From contig JAKLHY010000004.1 of NCBI GenBank assembly GCA_022709905.1, positions 1 through 64,000 on the forward strand: a stretch of 64,000 bases of DNA. Direction: 5' to 3'. The position numbers were made by a program, and so were the translations under genes. Origin of the DNA: Verrucomicrobiota bacterium. GTDB taxonomy: Bacteria; Verrucomicrobiota; Verrucomicrobiia; Limisphaerales; UBA1319. Position 1 is the stretch's first letter. Every line of letters begins with the position of its first letter. Shown here piece by piece: positions 10,249-17,920 of this stretch. Under the pieces are notes generated by a model. That model made no database searches, was not told the DNA's origin, and was given only the letters and a program-made list of their open reading frames with translations.

Positions 10249-10416
10249 GTGTGGCAGCATTTGAAGCGGCGTTGGGATGCTCAGGCCGAAGTCAGCCAGG
10301 AGTTCGCCCGGTCCTATTTTTCCGGCCACTGGGGGATTACCGATGACGACTTTTATCACCGGCTGTTTTCCCTGAAGCCCGGGCCGCTTGCCGAGGTCCC
10401 GGCCGTTGGCGATTGA
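10249..10416 (+). CDS. Possible small protein (55 aa), GTG start
   Basis: A short frame from GTG at 10249 encodes 55 residues, beginning VWQHLKRRWDAQAEVSQEF and ending LAEVPAVGD. It begins 31 bp after acpS and ends about 40 bp before the FNR-type site of the next gene. Composition looks protein-like (charged helix, then aromatic segment YFSGHWGITDDDFYHRLF), but there is no Shine-Dalgarno sequence and I know no family for it. It could be a real small gene co-transcribed with acpS or the remnant of a longer one. Confidence 0.35.
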   Translation: MWQHLKRRWDAQAEVSQEFARSYFSGHWGITDDDFYHRLFSLKPGPLAEVPAVGD

Positions 10417-10457
10417 GATCATTTTCCGATCGTGGCTTTTGCGGCGCGCGGCACGTT

Positions 10458-10471
10458 TTGACTTGGATCAA
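10458..10471 (+). promoter_or_regulatory. FNR/NnrR-type binding site upstream of the YgbA_NO gene
   Basis: TTGACTTGGATCAA is one base away from the perfect FNR-family dyad TTGATNNNNATCAA. If it acts as a class II activator site (centre at -41.5), transcription would start near 10506, and a -10-like TAGATT sits exactly at 10494-10499. A near-identical site precedes the cupin gene at 39875-39888. The regulator itself is not in the window. Confidence 0.65.
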
Positions 10472-10585
10472 GGACCCAAGCCCATTCCTCCTTTAGATTG
10501 GAGCGCAATGGCAGAAAACCTTGATCCAATTTCGCAGGGGGAATCGTTCCTGATCCCGTCTGGGGATGGAGGCAAGAGGCCGTCG

Positions 10586-10909
10586 ATGCATTTGTCGGGC
10601 CGGCTCGCCCGGGAATACCGCACGCTTCAGGCCCTGGTTGCCTGCTATTGCGCCGACCACCATTCACCGGAAGGAGCCCTCTGTTCCGAGTGCCAGGATC
10701 TGCTGGCTTACGCCGCACGGCGCTTGGCGCGTTGCCCTTTCCAGAAGAAGAAACCCAGTTGCGCAAAGTGTCCGGTCCATTGCTATGCCCCGAGGCAGCG
10801 GGAACGGGTGCGAATGATCATGCGTTACGCCGGTCCCAAAATGCTCTGGAAACATCCCTTTTTAGCGCTTCTGCATCTCCTCGACGGATGCCGCCGGGTG
10901 CGCCCTTAA
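10586..10909 (+). CDS. YgbA_NO ('nitrous oxide-stimulated promoter') family protein
   Basis: A protein of about 107 residues with a striking cysteine pattern: YCADHH, then LCSEC, RCPF, CAKCPVHCY and finally MRYAGPKMLWKHP. This is the signature of Pfam's YgbA_NO family, small cytoplasmic proteins induced by nitric oxide; ygbA in E. coli belongs to the NO-responsive NsrR regulon. Biochemical function is unsettled, but the cysteines suggest metal or Fe-S binding. Start choice: the frame is open upstream (ATG at 10508), but the predicted promoter would place +1 at about 10506. The ATG at 10586, with AGAGG seven bases upstream and a family-like N-terminus (LAREYRTLQ), fits better. An interspersed repeat begins at its stop codon. 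Confidence 0.88.
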   Translation: MHLSGRLAREYRTLQALVACYCADHHSPEGALCSECQDLLAYAARRLARCPFQKKKPSCAKCPVHCYAPRQRERVRMIMRYAGPKMLWKHPFLALLHLLDGCRRVRP

Positions 10910-10968
10910 ACCGCAAATAAAAAGACTTAACCGCGAATGGACGCCAATAAACGCGAATCATGGCAGGC
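10908..10968 (+). repeat. Interspersed repeat, copy 1 (CCGCGAATGGACGCC family)
   Basis: About 60 bp reading AAACCGCAAATAA, then ACTTAACCGCGAATGGACGC, CAATAAACGCGAATCATGGC. Closely similar blocks lie at 17815-17890 and 37420-37500, all in the same orientation and all intergenic. The unit contains internal near-repeats of CGCGAAT/CGCCAAT. It starts at the stop codon of the YgbA_NO gene. No open frame is conserved; function is unknown. Confidence 0.85.
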
Positions 10969-11057
10969 TAACACTCCCGCGACACTTCGGGGCGTCTTCG
11001 GTGCGGTTTCGGGCTCGGTTCGCTTGCTTTCGGTCGGGAATTTGCTAGGGTGAGATC

Positions 11058-11714
11058 ATGAAAAAAGTGGGTGTGATCCTTTCGGGATGCGGCGTGTTTG
11101 ACGGCGCGGAAATTCATGAATCGGTATTGACGTTGCTGGCTTTGGACAAGGCGAACGCCCAGGCGATCTGCGCCGCCCCCAACATTCCGCAACATCATGT
11201 CCTCAATCACTTGACCCAGAAGGAATCGGTCGGAGAGAGCCGGAATGTCCTGGTGGAGGCCGCGCGTTTGGCGCGGGGCAGTATCTTGCCGCTGGACAAA
11301 CTCCAGGCGGACCAGATCGATGCCGCCATTGTTCCCGGAGGATTTGGCGCGGCGAAAAACCTGTGTGATTTTGCCTTTCGCGGCGCGGCCTTTTCGGTGT
11401 TGCCCGAGCTGGCCCAATTGCTGCGCGCCCTGCACCAGGCGGGCAAGCCGCTGGGATTCATCTGCATCGCCCCCGCCATTGCCGCGAGTCTGTTTGGCGG
11501 CGAGGGCGTGCAGTTCACGATTGGAAGCGATCCCGGCACGGCCGAGGCGCTTGAGAAAAACGGCGCCAAACACACGCGCTGCGCCGTCACTGAAATCGTC
11601 ATTGACCGCCGTCTCAAGATCGTGACCACCCCTGCCTATATGCTGGCGCGATCTATTTCGGAAGCTGAAGCGGGGATCTCCAAACTCGTGCGGGCTGTGC
11701 TTGATATGGCTTGA
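11058..11714 (+). CDS. elbB: ElbB-type isoprenoid-biosynthesis-associated glyoxalase (DJ-1/PfpI fold)
   Basis: The 218-residue product opens KKVGVILSGCGVFDGAEIHE, the diagnostic start of ElbB, and contains the glutamine-amidotransferase-like IVPGGFGAAKNLCDFAF and the nucleophile region PLGFICIAPAIAA, with a cysteine where DJ-1/PfpI proteins carry theirs. The TKEIVVD-like segment (VTEIVIDRRLKIVTTPAYML) is also typical. E. coli ElbB has weak glyoxalase activity and was linked to isoprenoid synthesis genetically; the physiological role is uncertain. It is a single gene, convergent with the polysaccharide cluster that begins at 11738. Length matches the family (about 217 residues). Confidence 0.93.
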   Translation: MKKVGVILSGCGVFDGAEIHESVLTLLALDKANAQAICAAPNIPQHHVLNHLTQKESVGESRNVLVEAARLARGSILPLDKLQADQIDAAIVPGGFGAAKNLCDFAFRGAAFSVLPELAQLLRALHQAGKPLGFICIAPAIAASLFGGEGVQFTIGSDPGTAEALEKNGAKHTRCAVTEIVIDRRLKIVTTPAYMLARSISEAEAGISKLVRAVLDMA

Positions 11715-11737
11715 AGAACCGCCGATCAAACAATTGA

Positions 11738-13189
11738 TCAAGGCCGGATGGGGCTGGGCGACAGCATTTTGGGAGGCAATTCAAGCGTTGTGCGGCCTCG
11801 AGTGTTGGCTGGGTTCTCGAGGATTGAATGACGATCCAACACCCGCCGCCTCCGCCACCAATCCAAGCGGGCTGTCACAGCCAAGAAAATGAACCAGAGC
11901 AGGGCGTTCCGGGGTTGCGCCAGCACATGCTCGAAAAAACTCTCCAGGTAGTTCACCAGGCAACCCACCGTGACACCACTGATCAAGGATCCGATATGCG
12001 TGCCCTTGAAATACATCACGGAACGCAGTCCCTGCCACAGAAAACTGGCCAGAAAAACTCCGAAAATGATCAGCGAGTGAAATCCATTTTCCGACAGGAT
12101 CAGAAACCAATGGCTTTCCACCAGCGCATAGCTGCTGTCGTCGCGCACCCGGTGCCCGGCCTCCATTTGCCATTGGGCCATGTCGGCGGAATACTCATTG
12201 GGAGGGGTGACGGCCAGCACCCAGTTGTTCCACCCGATGCCCAAAGGATGGTCTTTCGCCATTTTCCACGAGATCCGATTCATCACCGCGCGCAGGTCCT
12301 CGCGGCTCTCGGTCCCCTCCGCCCGCACCCGGCCCAGGAATGTGTCCATGGCCTTCAGCCCTCCGAACAGCAAAGCGACCAGCAGCAATCCCGATAGAGC
12401 CGCGGTTCGGATCGAAGGCCTTGCCAGCGTGAAGCCCCCGATCAGAATGAGTGTGCCCAGAACAAAAAAAGCCGCGCCCGCCCGGGAAACGGTCAGCAAC
12501 GTGATGATCGCGCAGCCGGCAAACGCGCCCAAATAGAGGCGGCGGTGTTTGCCCTGGGGATCCAATCCAAGAGCTAGGAACACCATGGCCACCATGTTCG
12601 AGAACATCACCAGGCTGTTTTGGTGTTCAAAGGTGCCCGCCACCCGATAAATCCCATCCCCGTAACGCATCTTGAGCACCACAAGCAGTTCCCAGAGCAT
12701 CACCCACGCCATGACACGCGTGAAAAAAAACAAATCCTCTTCCCGCTGGAAGTAGTTATAAGCGACAACCAGCACCAAACCCAGTTTGCCATACTTCCAG
12801 ACCGACATGGCCACCAGAATCTTGTCGGGCGCGTTGATGACCGATATCGCGGCTCCCGCACAGAACAGCAGGTAAAGCCAGAGCCCCCTCGGGAACCAGA
12901 CAAACTTGACCCGGTGTTTTAAAAGGAGCGCCCCCAGTAACGACAGCAACACGGCTTCGTAAAGGTAGAAATGAAACCCGCGAACATGGCCGCGATAGGT
13001 CTCGATCGAGTGCAGTGTCAGACCAAGGTCGTTGGGCGCGATCAGGCCGCCGATCGTGAGAAAACAGAGCAAGCCAAAGGCCCAGCGCTGAAAAACCGGG
13101 CGCCAATAGAGCAGGAAAGCGCCTGCCGGCACCCCCACGCACAGGACCCCGGCGATCACACCAGCTTTGACTAGCTCTTTGAGTTCCAT
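11738..13189 (-). CDS. O-antigen ligase / polysaccharide polymerase-like membrane protein
   Basis: A 483-residue polytopic membrane protein with roughly ten hydrophobic segments and, between later helices, a long extracytoplasmic loop containing HPLGIGWNNW and VESHWFLILSENG. The conserved histidine-bearing loop of the Wzy_C/WaaL family lies in this position. It should polymerise or ligate lipid-linked oligosaccharides at the outer face of the inner membrane. It is the last gene of a minus-strand exopolysaccharide cluster that also holds a sugar transferase, a GT4 enzyme and a nucleotidyltransferase-like protein. Polymerase and ligase cannot be told apart from sequence alone. Confidence 0.8.
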   Translation of the reverse strand: MELKELVKAGVIAGVLCVGVPAGAFLLYWRPVFQRWAFGLLCFLTIGGLIAPNDLGLTLHSIETYRGHVRGFHFYLYEAVLLSLLGALLLKHRVKFVWFPRGLWLYLLFCAGAAISVINAPDKILVAMSVWKYGKLGLVLVVAYNYFQREEDLFFFTRVMAWVMLWELLVVLKMRYGDGIYRVAGTFEHQNSLVMFSNMVAMVFLALGLDPQGKHRRLYLGAFAGCAIITLLTVSRAGAAFFVLGTLILIGGFTLARPSIRTAALSGLLLVALLFGGLKAMDTFLGRVRAEGTESREDLRAVMNRISWKMAKDHPLGIGWNNWVLAVTPPNEYSADMAQWQMEAGHRVRDDSSYALVESHWFLILSENGFHSLIIFGVFLASFLWQGLRSVMYFKGTHIGSLISGVTVGCLVNYLESFFEHVLAQPRNALLWFIFLAVTARLDWWRRRRVLDRHSILENPANTRGRTTLELPPKMLSPSPIRP

Positions 13190-13214
13190 GGGCTCCTGGC
13201 AACAATCTGGCCGT

Positions 13215-13598
13215 TTAAAGACGGGGCGCGTCTCCAGCCAGCAGTCGGCGAATTTCGTGTTGGAGCAGGGTAGGGCTGAACGGTTTGCTCAACAGCAGAG
13301 CGGCTCCCTGGGCCTCGGCTTCCTGGCGTGTAAGGGTCTGACCCTTGGCGGTGATCAGGATGACGGGAATGTGCTGGGTCGTTTGGCGGCGCTTCAATTC
13401 GCCCAACGCCTTCAAGCCATCCATCTCCGACATCATCACGTCCATTACGATCAGATCGGGCTGCCTGGCCTCGGCTTGTTCAATGGCCTCCCGGCCGTTG
13501 CGTGCCGAGATGATTTGAAAACCGGCCCGTTCCAGATTGAATTGAATCAGGCGTACCATGAAAGGCTGATCGTCCACGATGAGAATTGTCTCGGCCAT
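13215..13598 (-). CDS. Single-domain response regulator (receiver)
   Basis: A 127-residue CheY-like protein made only of a receiver domain. The acidic pair is in ILIVDDQ, the phospho-acceptor is Asp53 (LIVMDVMMSEMDG), the conserved Thr is in VILITAKG and the Lys in LLLSKPFSP. With no output domain it must act by protein contact. It sits 12 bp downstream of the phosphatase gene 13611-15410, which is preceded by a STAS protein, so its likely partner is that partner-switching module. Receiver-controlled RsbU-type phosphatases are well known, although here receiver and phosphatase are separate polypeptides. Confidence 0.93.
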   Translation of the reverse strand: MAETILIVDDQPFMVRLIQFNLERAGFQIISARNGREAIEQAEARQPDLIVMDVMMSEMDGLKALGELKRRQTTQHIPVILITAKGQTLTRQEAEAQGAALLLSKPFSPTLLQHEIRRLLAGDAPRL

Positions 13599-13610
13599 GA
13601 TGAAAGGGGT

Positions 13611-15410
13611 TCACGAAGATTGACCCGCCGCACTCGGTTCGCCCGCCAGGATAAGGAACGTCTGATCGTCCATGGGAGAGACCCCAGTTTGGAACCGGGT
13701 GAGTTCTTCAATCAGTTGCTGTTTGAGCTGCCCGGCGCTTTGGCCAATGCCGACAGAGGATTTCAGCCATTGAATCAGACGGTTTTGTCCGAAGGACTCG
13801 CCGTTCGTGTTGCTGGCATCCGCCAAACCGTCCGTATAAAGGAAAACGCGGCTGTCGGGCTTGAGTTCGGCAATGTCTTCCTGAAACAGCGTGTCGGGCA
13901 GAATCCCCAGCGGCATGCCTTCGGGGGTCAACGCCTTGACTTGAGGCTGATCGGCGCAGGCGATAAGCACCGGACAATGCCCGGCGCTCGCCGTGACCAA
14001 CCGCCGCTCCCGGATGTTGACATAAACCAGGGCCGCTGTGATGAACATGTCCACCCCTGACAACTCCGCGAAGAGCAGATGATTCACGCGGGTCATCAGG
14101 GCGGACGGTTGGCTGGTCAGTTCCGGCATCGCCCGAAGCAAGATGCGGAGTGTCGCGGCGAACATGGAGGCAGGAATGCCCTTGCCCATGACATCCGCAA
14201 TCACCAATAATACAGAGTGACTCGACAGGCGAAGCACATCGTAGAAATCCCCCCCGACCTGTCGGGCGCTCTCACAAAAACCCGCCAGGCTGAATCCAGG
14301 CATCTGCGGCAGTTCCTTCGGCAACAGCGAACGCTGGATGTTCTTGGCAATCTCGAGTTCCCGGGAGACCAGCCGGTTGTTAATTACTTCTTCCTGGAAC
14401 CGGGCGTTGACCACCTGGATGGCGAGAAAATCGGCAAACGTGTGGACCACGTTCTGGGGCGCTGAAGTGAACGGCCTGGCCGTCAGCGATTTGCCGATCG
14501 TCAGTGTCCCAATGAGTTCCTCGCCGAAAACCAGCGGGTGGGCGAATCCCTGGCTCTGACGCGCCCAGGAGGCCAGGGGATCTTTGGGATTCAACGGCTT
14601 CTGCTGGTCAAACCAATGATCCTGCCGTTCCAGTCCCGCCTTGAGCTCCAACGATTCCTCCAGCTGTTCCTTTCGGTTTAAGTCCAGTGGCGTATTGATT
14701 TCCAGTCCCTCGGACGTGGCTGCGGTGACCAGCCGCATACCGTTTTTTAACCTGAGAACGAACCAGTCTGCCGCCGTGATCTGCAGCAGGTCGTTAAGCA
14801 GTTGATGTGAAAAATCCGATACCCGGCTGTTCTTCACCAGTTCCGAGCTGTAGCGGAAGATCGTGGAAATGCTGTCGTAACAGGAACTCAATTCCTCGAG
14901 CATGTCCCGAATCATCAGCTCGTTTTCGGCGTTCTGAAGGATGCGTTGTTGGTCGATCTTTTCGAGATCCTCCGGCGCGGAGGCAATCCGCCCCCGGGAC
15001 ATCACCATGCAGTTGCCATCCCGATTGCGGAAGTAAACCACCCGGTCCATCAGCGAGGCAATCAGGAAGAGTCCGCGGCCGCCTTCCGAGTGATCCGCCG
15101 GCAGCTCGATTTTGTCCGGCCATTCAAATCCCGCCGTATGATCCAAAACCCGAATCTCGACATGGTCCGCGTCACACAAGACCTCGACTTCCATCGAAAG
15201 ATGGCGCGCGTCCTCGGGAATGTGATGGAGGGCGTTGTTGCACGCTTCAACCAGGGCCAGTTCGCAGGCGCTCAGTTCCAGTTCGCCCCAGCCATGGGCC
15301 GTGATGAACTCACGAGCCTGCCTGGCAACCAGCCGTACCGCCAAGAGATCCGGCGGGACCCTGGTTTTCCACTGCAGGGCCGCCCTAGATGTCTGATCGC
15401 ATGGAGGCAT
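13611..15410 (-). CDS. RsbW-like kinase domain + GAF-like + SpoIIE/RsbU PP2C phosphatase
   Basis: A 599-residue regulator with three parts. Residues about 20-145 form an anti-sigma-type HATPase: N-box ELALVEACNNALHH, then DHTAGFEWPD and the glycine motif SEGGRGLFLIASL. Residues about 180-330 resemble a GAF sensor. Residues about 355-590 are a PP2C/SpoIIE phosphatase with IQRSLLPKELP, GGDFYDV and the metal-binding ADVMGKGIPASM. The HATPase would phosphorylate, and the PP2C domain dephosphorylate, a STAS protein such as the one encoded 4 bp upstream. Having both activities on one chain, flanked by STAS and receiver genes inside a polysaccharide cluster, suggests post-translational control of polymer production or of a sigma factor encoded elsewhere. 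Confidence 0.9.
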   Translation of the reverse strand: MPPCDQTSRAALQWKTRVPPDLLAVRLVARQAREFITAHGWGELELSACELALVEACNNALHHIPEDARHLSMEVEVLCDADHVEIRVLDHTAGFEWPDKIELPADHSEGGRGLFLIASLMDRVVYFRNRDGNCMVMSRGRIASAPEDLEKIDQQRILQNAENELMIRDMLEELSSCYDSISTIFRYSSELVKNSRVSDFSHQLLNDLLQITAADWFVLRLKNGMRLVTAATSEGLEINTPLDLNRKEQLEESLELKAGLERQDHWFDQQKPLNPKDPLASWARQSQGFAHPLVFGEELIGTLTIGKSLTARPFTSAPQNVVHTFADFLAIQVVNARFQEEVINNRLVSRELEIAKNIQRSLLPKELPQMPGFSLAGFCESARQVGGDFYDVLRLSSHSVLLVIADVMGKGIPASMFAATLRILLRAMPELTSQPSALMTRVNHLLFAELSGVDMFITAALVYVNIRERRLVTASAGHCPVLIACADQPQVKALTPEGMPLGILPDTLFQEDIAELKPDSRVFLYTDGLADASNTNGESFGQNRLIQWLKSSVGIGQSAGQLKQQLIEELTRFQTGVSPMDDQTFLILAGEPSAAGQSS

Positions 15411-15414
15411 GTGC

Positions 15415-15717
15415 TTAGCGCTTCGCGATCTCGAATATCCGATGCATTCGCGTCAGTTCCAGAATCTGCTGCACCGGCGCGGTCGGATTCAGCAGTCGCA
15501 CCAGGCCGTTGCGCGCGCACATGGTTTTATGCAGGGCTATGAGGGATCCCAGTCCGCAACTGTCGATGAACGAAGTCCGCGACAGGTCGATTTCAATCAG
15601 TTTGAGTCCAGACGGAACCGAGTTTCGCACTTGATCGCGAAACAGAGTGGCATTGGCCGCTCCCAATTCTTTAAGCTCGGTGATCCGCATCAGTTTGCCG
15701 TCGATTACCATTTTCAT
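15415..15717 (-). CDS. STAS-domain anti-sigma factor antagonist (SpoIIAA/RsbV type)
   Basis: A 100-residue single STAS domain. The phosphorylation loop is SRTSFIDSCGLGSL, with Ser53 in the position phosphorylated by RsbW/SpoIIAB kinases. It begins 7 bp after the nucleotidyltransferase-like gene and ends 4 bp before the kinase/phosphatase gene, so it is co-transcribed with its presumed modifier. Unphosphorylated, it should bind a partner (anti-sigma factor or a biosynthetic protein). No sigma factor is adjacent; the nearest is the ECF factor at 35 kb. Confidence 0.9.
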   Translation of the reverse strand: MKMVIDGKLMRITELKELGAANATLFRDQVRNSVPSGLKLIEIDLSRTSFIDSCGLGSLIALHKTMCARNGLVRLLNPTAPVQQILELTRMHRIFEIAKR

Positions 15718-15724
15718 AAAGTCA

Positions 15725-17032
15725 TCATTCCAGGGGCATCGCCTCCTCCGGTCGGGAATCGGCCAGTTGAGGCGGCCGCCGGAAACGTCGTGCTAATACC
15801 CGCAATAATATCCAAAGGTCCATGCGCCAACCCGCCTGCACGGCGTAATAACTGGCATGAGCCCGCGCTTCATCTCCAAAGGCGTCCGAACAACCTTCGG
15901 CATCCGCCAACGAAACCAAACCAATCGGCGCGGTCAACCATAACCGCTCGAAGTCATTCGACAACTGGGCCGCCATCCCCGGACTCAGCGGACGGTTTCC
16001 AACCCACGCAAACTCCCCCCGAACCACCTGCCACAGTTGCGGCCAGCGCCTGCCCCAGCCCTGATGATGCGGGAATTCGTAATAGACCAGCGTGTTGAGT
16101 TCGGACGACATGCCCGCCGGGCAGGGACGAACCGCCACCTGAGGGATTGAAAATGGCTGTTTCTTCCGCCACGCGCGCCAAGCCACCCACAAGGCATACG
16201 GACTGGTCAGGATCAAAAAGATCAAGGCCAAAATCCGCCCCAGATAGCTGCCCGCCGGCCGGCGGTCCCGAGATCGATGAAGACTGCACAAGATGAATCG
16301 ATCCGGCACCCTGACCTGGGATTCACTTGCCCAGTTCAACAGGCGGTTCCCCCAGACCATCGACTGCCGGACTTCGGCAAGCATCCCGACAAAAGTCTCG
16401 GGCCCGACCAGGCTGTCGGTGATTTCGGACGCCGCTTCGATGACCACTCGATCTTCAAGAATACTCCTCGGGCCAATCACCGTGTCGGGCCCCACCCACA
16501 CATTTTCTCCCAGCCAGCAGGGCGCCCTCAGTTCGGCACTCGGCGCCACCTGTGTTCTCAATCCCGCCCAAACACCCGGCCTGATCTCCCGCGCTCCCAA
16601 TCGAGCCCGATACGCGGGTGATTCCAGCCATTCAAGGGTCCCCTCGAACCAGTCCCGGCCACTGCCCAAAAGCTCCCGGGAATTCGAGCCCGGCAACCGG
16701 TCCATCAAGATGACATCATCCGGTTCGGGAAGCCAACCGGCGTTCTCCGATTTCCGATATTGCTCGCGGGCCTCCCGCGGCGAGAACTCTTTCAAGGCCG
16801 GAACCACTTCGACCCGCATCCCCCACCGCCGGCCATCGCCCACATGGCGCCTGACTTGTTCCGGACGGTCTGTCGCCAGGATCAGCGCCTGTTTCGCGCC
16901 CCGGTGCGCCAAATACTCGAGCCAATGATCCACCAGTGCTCTCCCCAAAAAGGGTGCCAGCACCACAGGAATCGTCCCGGTCCAAAACCTGAGTTTTGGC
17001 TTCTCCCCTGGGCAGATCAACACCGCTTTCAT
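15725..17032 (-). CDS. Nucleotidyltransferase-like / left-handed beta-helix protein fused to a degenerate sugar-transferase domain
   Basis: About 435 residues. The N-terminus MKAVLICPG... (start at 17032; an ATG at 17047 overlapping the previous gene is also possible) resembles NDP-sugar pyrophosphorylases but lacks their G-G-x-G-T-R loop. Residues about 165-240 show hexapeptide-like turns (CWLGENVWVGPDTVIGP). After one or two hydrophobic segments (LALIFLILTSPYALWVAW) the C-terminal part mirrors the neighbouring sugar transferase: WPQLWQVVRGEFAWVGNRP here against LPQLFNVVKGDMSLVGPRP there. The upstream catalytic KFRSM-type and Asp-Glu motifs are missing or altered. It is translated right after the sugar transferase (stop and start within 14 bp). 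I infer a non-catalytic or modified partner of that enzyme. Confidence 0.7.
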   Translation of the reverse strand: MKAVLICPGEKPKLRFWTGTIPVVLAPFLGRALVDHWLEYLAHRGAKQALILATDRPEQVRRHVGDGRRWGMRVEVVPALKEFSPREAREQYRKSENAGWLPEPDDVILMDRLPGSNSRELLGSGRDWFEGTLEWLESPAYRARLGAREIRPGVWAGLRTQVAPSAELRAPCWLGENVWVGPDTVIGPRSILEDRVVIEAASEITDSLVGPETFVGMLAEVRQSMVWGNRLLNWASESQVRVPDRFILCSLHRSRDRRPAGSYLGRILALIFLILTSPYALWVAWRAWRKKQPFSIPQVAVRPCPAGMSSELNTLVYYEFPHHQGWGRRWPQLWQVVRGEFAWVGNRPLSPGMAAQLSNDFERLWLTAPIGLVSLADAEGCSDAFGDEARAHASYYAVQAGWRMDLWILLRVLARRFRRPPQLADSRPEEAMPLE

Positions 17033-17033
17033 C

Positions 17034-17762
17034 TCAGTAGGCGCCATGACCGGTTAACACGGCGGGAACGGTCTTCAGTAGAATCTTCAGATCCCCCCAG
17101 AAACTCTGGCTCTCGATATACTGCACATCGAGCCTGACTTGGCCCGAAAAATCGATTTCGCTGCGCCCTCCGATCTGCCAGAGACACGTGATCCCTGGCA
17201 CGACCTCCAGACGCCGGCGGTCCTCGGGCCTGTAAAGCTCCACTTCCCTCGGAATTGGCGGCCTGGGACCCACCAGCGACATGTCGCCCTTCACCACATT
17301 GAACAGCTGCGGCAGTTCATCAAACGACAGCTTCCGCAACCACTTGCCCACCCGGGTGACTCGAGGATCATTCTTCATTTTGAAGGTCACGCCTTGTTCA
17401 TGCTGGTTTTCGGCCAGCAAGGCTCTCAAACGCGACTCGGCATCCACAAACATCGATCGGAACTTATACATCCGGAACTCGCGCCCATGCTTTCCCACGC
17501 GCCGCTGAATGAACAGCACTGGCCCATGGTCCTCCAGCTTGATGAGCAAGGCAATTATGAGGAGCAGGGGATTCAATAGGATCAGCAGGCCAAGGGTCGC
17601 CACGACGTCAAACACCCGCTTGATCAACAGCGCTCCGCCCAATACGAACTTCCACGTGAGGCGCTTCCAGCGCACACGCAAATCCAGCCGCCAGCGCCCC
17701 CACGGGGTCTGAGCCATGGCGTATCTCTCTGTCAACAGAGACTTCAGGCCGTCGTCCGTCAT
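17034..17762 (-). CDS. Polyprenyl-phosphate sugar phosphotransferase (initiating sugar transferase, short form)
   Basis: A 242-residue protein with one membrane hairpin (KRVFDVVATLGLLILLNPLL) followed by the complete bacterial sugar transferase domain: KLEDHGPVLFIQRRVGKHG, MYKFRSMFVDAE, DPRVTRVGKWLRKLSFDELP, KGDMSLVGPRPPIPREV and GITCLWQIGGRSEIDF. It should transfer a sugar phosphate from a nucleotide sugar to undecaprenyl phosphate on the cytoplasmic face, starting the repeat unit. It lacks the four-helix N-terminal region of WcaJ/WbaP types, so it is a minimal PglC-like form. Its 3' end overlaps the following gene. The cluster's repeat copy 2 lies just upstream. Confidence 0.93.
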   Translation of the reverse strand: MTDDGLKSLLTERYAMAQTPWGRWRLDLRVRWKRLTWKFVLGGALLIKRVFDVVATLGLLILLNPLLLIIALLIKLEDHGPVLFIQRRVGKHGREFRMYKFRSMFVDAESRLRALLAENQHEQGVTFKMKNDPRVTRVGKWLRKLSFDELPQLFNVVKGDMSLVGPRPPIPREVELYRPEDRRRLEVVPGITCLWQIGGRSEIDFSGQVRLDVQYIESQSFWGDLKILLKTVPAVLTGHGAY

Positions 17763-17814
17763 GCACGCAGTTTAATCGGATTCAAACCTTTGCGCAACCG
17801 CCAGGAAAGACCCC

Positions 17815-17890
17815 AAACCGCAAATAAAACGACTGAACCGCGAACGGACGCCAATCAATGCGAATCATGGCCGGCCAAAGGCGAAGGTCC
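17815..17890 (+). repeat. Interspersed repeat, copy 2
   Basis: Reads AAACCGCAAATAAAACGACT, GAACCGCGAACGGACGCCAA, TCAATGCGAATCATGGCCGG and continues to GAAGGTCCTAAAG. It shares this longer form with copy 3 at 37420-37500 (GAAGGCCCTCAAATG), so the full unit is about 75 bp. It lies in the 158-bp gap upstream of the sugar transferase and downstream of the GT4 gene. Confidence 0.85.
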
Positions 17891-17920
17891 TAAAGTGTTT
17901 TCGGAGACACAGGCTGTTGC

